Source: Dipetalonema caudispina (lineage: Eukaryota; Nematoda; Chromadorea; Rhabditida; Onchocercidae). Taken from it: a DNA stretch of 64,000 nt. This document shows, one piece after another, positions 60,301 to 64,000 of this stretch (the first letter of the stretch is position 1; every line of letters begins with the position of its first letter). The DNA is taken from positions 124,001 to 188,000 of the forward strand of contig JABVXV010000064.1 of the NCBI GenBank assembly GCA_013365325.1. The letters are read 5' to 3'. Below the pieces are notes generated by a model. It did no database searches. It was given only the letters and a program-made list of their open reading frames with translations, and was not told the origin of the DNA. The translations under genes were made by a program, and so were the position numbers.

Positions 60301-62834
60301 GTCTTAAATTCAATTTTACAAAGTTCTCCGATATCCTTACTAAAAACACCGACAACTTAATAAACATTTGAAATAAGCTGCTGCACAGTTTATGTTCAGC
60401 TATTCCTTACCGATCATATTCGACATTATCCTCTTCGCAACGTTCATCCTCATATTTCTTCCAGTCTGTGTTGTGCTTACATGTTGTAACCATAATTACG
60501 GATTGTCCATTGTGAAGATGATAAAGGGAATCACGTGTTTCTGAACCAATCCCATAAACGTATCGTTTACCTTTGAAAGTTACCAAATACTTATCCTTTA
60601 TTTTTAATGACCATTCTGCCTGAAGTTGTTAATCTGATGACTATTCCTCATGAAATGTTAACAGCTTCTCTTATTTTCACCCTGCATAGCTCTAATCTTT
60701 TACACGACATAACTCCAATCAGAGATGTCAATTATCAAGAAAGATGATATATTAATGGTATTATAAACTGACACAATTTATAACCTAGTATGCTTCAGCA
60801 TATGATCCAAGAAACATATGTTTTCTACTCACAGGTAATACATTTAGTAGAAGGAACGGAATTATACGCTCGTCAAGAGAACAGAACAATTTTATTTACG
60901 GATTCGAAACAAACCTTTATGGTCGTTCTTAACGGATGTTCCTTATGGAACAGCGGAAAGGATAGATCAAAATTTTCTCTGAATATCTGAAAACCTGTAC
61001 TTTGGGAAAATGTGCTACATCAGAGAAGTTATCTCTCAAAAAAAAAAGGAAAATTGTGATAATAATAATAAGAGTAGTAGAAGTAAAGTAAATAGAAAAG
61101 TAAAAATAAAAAAATACAGTAAGATAAAATAATAAAGCGATCAATTGAAAAAATAATCAGGAAAACGGACTCGAGTGTTTGCACTGGCCCGAGCAATAAG
61201 AGCATAGCCTGTGTCAAAACCAAGATCATGATCCGAATAATCCGGATACGTACCGTGATAAAGATTAAATATAATATGATTGTGGCCATGGTTCCAAATT
61301 TCAGCCGGCAAATTTCCAATCAATTCATTGACATACTTTACATAGTTTTCGCTAGAAATATAAGATTGCACTTGTAGAAAAACTGCAGAATAATATGAAA
61401 ATGATGAAAAAGAATGATAATCAATGGACGAAATGAATACCCGATACCTTCTTCTATCGCGATCCACGGTATCGATACTTAGAACAAACAAGCAAGCTTT
61501 TTGAGGATCGTCGGTATAATACATGCTTTCTCGGATAACCTGGAAAATTTCACAATTAAAGAGAAGCGAATAACATTTTAAATAAAAACAAATATTTATC
61601 TGACTATAAAATCCCAAAAAAAAACTACCAAAATCGAAAATGCACATCAAAAAGGGGCAAAAATAATCACAGGAAAAAGTTCTAAGAAGTCAGTTGTCTA
61701 CTCTATATAGCTTTGATAATCTAGTCTCTAATAAGCAATACTAATCATCTTTTCCTATCTATGTTTGAAAATTCAAAAACCTTTTATTCAAAACCGTTTA
61801 TTTATAAAAAATTCATTGCGAAAAAATGAACCATCGATTCATTTCAAACTTTTAATAGAGTTATGCTACTATATAAAAAAATAGGAATTATCACGTCAAG
61901 TATAAGAACTGACTTTCAATATGTTACTGTACACGATGGACATTGTTGAGCTATTGTCTGAAGGATAAACATACACACGAAATGCATCGTGCGCTAAACA
62001 CCGTGACAAATCGAAGCACTGAGACATCGTACATTCAGAAATCCTTCGAAAAAAAAAGAGAAAATTGAGTTTAATGAAAGCTAACCTCATCAGCAACAAC
62101 CTAAACTAGAAAAAAAAAACAAAAAAAAAAAGATTTTTGAGCAAAATGTCATGTAGTTTTTTCAGATTTCGTCATACTTTTATCTTAATGCATATCCTTT
62201 TAGTTAAATTCAACTAGTTTAATTAATGAGATATGCCTATTGTATCTCTTTTTATTTGTAGTAAGATATGTATGATTCGGTAACATTATTTAACTAAAGC
62301 TGAAAATCTAATCGTATATACATATTTTTTTCGAGACTAAGTTTTTGGTGGTGAAAACGGCGAAGAGAATAAAAAGTGAGAGAAGGATGTTTTTGCCAGG
62401 ATATACAATTCTGGTTCTAATGAGCTTGAATCGCGATAGATATCCAAAATGAGGATAAAAAATACTTAGAATCATCCATTCACTTCTCACCTCTATCGTA
62501 ATATATAAAATAGTGATTCATCCCTCATCAGCCTTGGCAAAGATAAATTGATGAAAAACAAACAGATGCAATTTTCTTTTGTATTAAATTTTCTTGATAA
62601 AAACTACTAAACTATTACACTTAATAATTTTATTAAATAAAATAAGTGAACACACTTGATAGGCCATTCTTCGGTATGATATGGTATCTGAATATTCAAT
62701 AACTCCAACTCAGTGATATAAGATGGTATCACAGGTAGTTCCGATGTTAACTTGTGGTAACGCCGATAGCCAATAAGCGATCCCAATATGAACAAAAAAA
62801 GTGCCAATAACGAATAACGTCCAGTAGCTTTCAT
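57365..62834 (-). CDS. rib-1: Exostosin-1 / rib-1: heparan sulfate co-polymerase, GT47 plus degenerate GT64
   Basis: Fourteen minus-strand exons: 62834-62656, 62043-61914, 61539-61448, 61351-61171, 60986-60915, 60619-60411, 60161-59960, 59659-59540, 59465-59265, 58867-58778, 58651-58478, 58229-58147, 58024-57832 and 57502-57365, giving 687 residues. It is a type II Golgi protein: short basic N-terminus, TM at 8-22, then the GT47 domain that adds GlcA to heparan sulfate. Landmarks are [87 protein letters not shown] and [13 protein letters not shown]. Exons 9-14 correspond to the GT64 region of EXT1 ([10 protein letters not shown] to [16 protein letters not shown]), full length but diverged, with the DxD and CED motifs lost. 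C. elegans RIB-1 is much shorter and lacks this half. Donors gtccgt (exon 4) and gtcggt (exon 7) are weak but fixed by phase and family alignment. Confidence 0.93.
57645..57761 (-). other. Open segment in the last rib-1 intron, same strand
   Basis: Thirty-eight codons are open on the minus strand (including [20 protein letters not shown]) between the last two rib-1 exons. It has no clear acceptor, and the EXT1 family has no insertion here. It may be a relic or a rarely used exon. Confidence 0.2.
58916..58984. ncRNA. Near-perfect 69-nt hairpin in a rib-1 intron (miRNA-precursor-like)
   Basis: tgacactgaggtcaggctt (58916-58934) pairs with aagcctaacctcaatgtca (58966-58984) at 17 of 19 positions. 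The inner part (cacgcatgtaac against gttgctatgtgc) pairs partially around an aaaa loop. Length, arm size and small loop fit a nematode miRNA precursor. It lies in the intron between rib-1 exons 9 and 10 and is less AT-rich than its surroundings. I do not recognise a known miRNA seed. A very short foldback transposon is the main alternative. Confidence 0.35.
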
Positions 62835-62944
62835 CTTCTTTTGATGCTACGTTTCCTTTTTCAAAGGTTAATCAAAGCGTCAACTAATCTTCGATTCACG
62901 TAACGAATTAGCAATCCATATTACCATCATTATTTAAAAATTAT
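62835..62944 (-). promoter_or_regulatory. Rib-1 5' leader with acceptor and upstream ORF
   Basis: On the minus strand, ctcgtttttcag ends at 62945, 110 bases before the rib-1 ATG. The leader holds an upstream ATG opening a 16-codon ORF (MMVIWIANSLRESKIS). The acceptor could be a spliced-leader site, or the 3' end of an intron following the exon at 63001-63095. Confidence 0.4.
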
Positions 62945-63000
62945 CTGAAAAACGAGAAGCGTAAAAAAAAAAAAAAAAAAGAACAATCAACAACGTATAC

Positions 63001-63095
63001 CTCACGTCATACATCACACCCCCACCACTAATTAATTGCTCCGTGATCCAGCTGTCACAATAATTCGGTGGAACGTGAGAACGTTGATCGAGACA
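63001..63095 (-). CDS. Orphan exon upstream of rib-1 (31 codons, partial gene)
   Basis: Minus strand: acceptor attttcacag, then an open 95-base exon with good codon content (CLDQRSHVPPNYCDSWITEQ, then LISGGGVMYDV) and a strong donor GTGAG|gtatac. Its GC content is well above its surroundings. Spliced to the next acceptor at 62944 it reaches a stop at once (AGA TAA), which would make this the end of an upstream same-strand gene whose other exons lie at higher coordinates. Spliced instead to rib-1 exon 2 it stays in frame. I do not recognise the protein family. Confidence 0.45.
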
Positions 63096-64000
63096 CTGTG
63101 AAAATCATGTCTCATTCACTTCATAAAACAAGAAATTTTTACAAAATCTTTCCCATTTATTCAAAAACGAAAAATTACAAGAAAGGAAATATAAAAATAC
63201 AACCAAATGATAAATAACAAAAACTTTCTTATTCCATTTTATCGTTTAGAACATGAAGACAGAAAAATTTGAATTTAAATTTGAACATGAAGACAAGATT
63301 GCAGTTAAAGAATTTTATTTTTGTGTTGAAATTTAAACCTGAATAAGATAAATTTAAATGTATGGTTTGGAAAATTTCAAAACTTTCGAGATTTGGAGAC
63401 ATAAGCGAGTTACAAATATATGTTAGTTTAAATCTCGGAAGAGTTCAAATTAATTTGAAATGTAAATATTTGGAATTGTATGTGTTAATTTATATCTTGG
63501 AAAATTCTGTATTAATTTTTGTTTTTTTTTTTTCTTTGTATGTCATAACAGTTGCATTATCATATTTCTATAGGTTCTCGTTATGGTACTTAAAAATATT
63601 TGCATAAGAAGTTTACTGGAAAATATTACTTGGTTTAATACCATGTGTTGTAGAAAATCACAAGGCTAAATTAAATAATTTTATTGTTACTGATTATATA
63701 TATAATCTCAAATTTCACATTAAATCAGTTATGTTTGATAATTAGTGTAAGAAGAAATTTACATTAATATGACTAAAGGTAAAATGCTTTAAACATTTCT
63801 AAACAGAATATTTTGTGAAAAACAGTATTCGGCTTTGATTGTATCTTTTGCACTTGATATTGTGATATATGATAGTATGGTACTATGGGATTTGAATGTA
63901 TTTGCTATTTATGTTGAATTTTTACAGTAATTTTCATTGAACAGCATAAGGAACTATTTGATTTATATTGAGAAGATACAGAAAAGCAGTTAAAAGTTAT
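63096..64000. other. No further feature seen at the right edge
   Basis: AT-rich sequence. If the orphan exon belongs to an upstream minus-strand gene, this would be one of its introns. No additional exon could be supported. Confidence 0.4.

Overview
The window looks like nuclear DNA from a filarial (spirurid) nematode. It is very AT-rich and full of homopolymer runs. Genes are split into many short exons with tttcag acceptors and gtaagt-type donors. Several start codons sit just after an acceptor-like AG, as expected for spliced-leader trans-splicing. One gene is a Warthog (hedgehog-related) protein, a nematode-specific family. Exons were assembled by hand from splice signals, reading phase and family knowledge. 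No search or transcript data were available.

Layout: (1) 1-1074, plus: the 3' end of an unrecognised gene entering from the left. (2) 1.1-12.1 kb: no convincing gene; microsatellites, a CAA tract, a MITE-like foldback and two degenerate tandem repeats. (3) 12.2-22.7 kb, plus: nine-exon single-pass membrane protein with a possible vWA-like ectodomain and a very long Ser/Thr-rich region; its C-terminal 84-bp repeats contain a 1-bp deletion that creates the present stop. (4) 26.7-27.2 kb, minus: a tentative two-exon small gene. (5) 27.6-32.4 kb, plus: Warthog-domain secreted protein with a Pro-rich tail and no Hog/Hint domain. (6) 33.2-34.8 kb, plus: small multi-TM LAPTM-like protein. (7) 36.9-44.4 kb, plus: complete 16-exon SLC6/SNF transporter with unusual ion-site residues. 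(8) 45.8-46.5 kb, minus: secreted Gly/Phe-rich peptide precursor with a furin-type site. (9) 46.7-52.4 kb: decayed minus-strand coding fragments, two of which resemble BEL/Pao retroelement motifs. (10) 53.1-53.9 kb, plus: second small secreted Cys-containing precursor with dibasic processing sites. (11) 57.4-62.8 kb, minus: complete 14-exon rib-1/EXT1 heparan sulfate co-polymerase whose C-terminal GT64 domain has lost key residues. (12) 63.0 kb, minus: an orphan exon just upstream of rib-1.

The genes do not form one pathway. Several act at the cell surface or outside the cell (Warthog cuticle-type protein, mucin-like membrane protein, processed secreted peptides, heparan sulfate synthesis, a plasma-membrane SLC6 relative). 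The most notable points are two genes in which a conserved fold is kept but catalytic or ion-binding residues are replaced: the SNF transporter and the GT64 half of rib-1.
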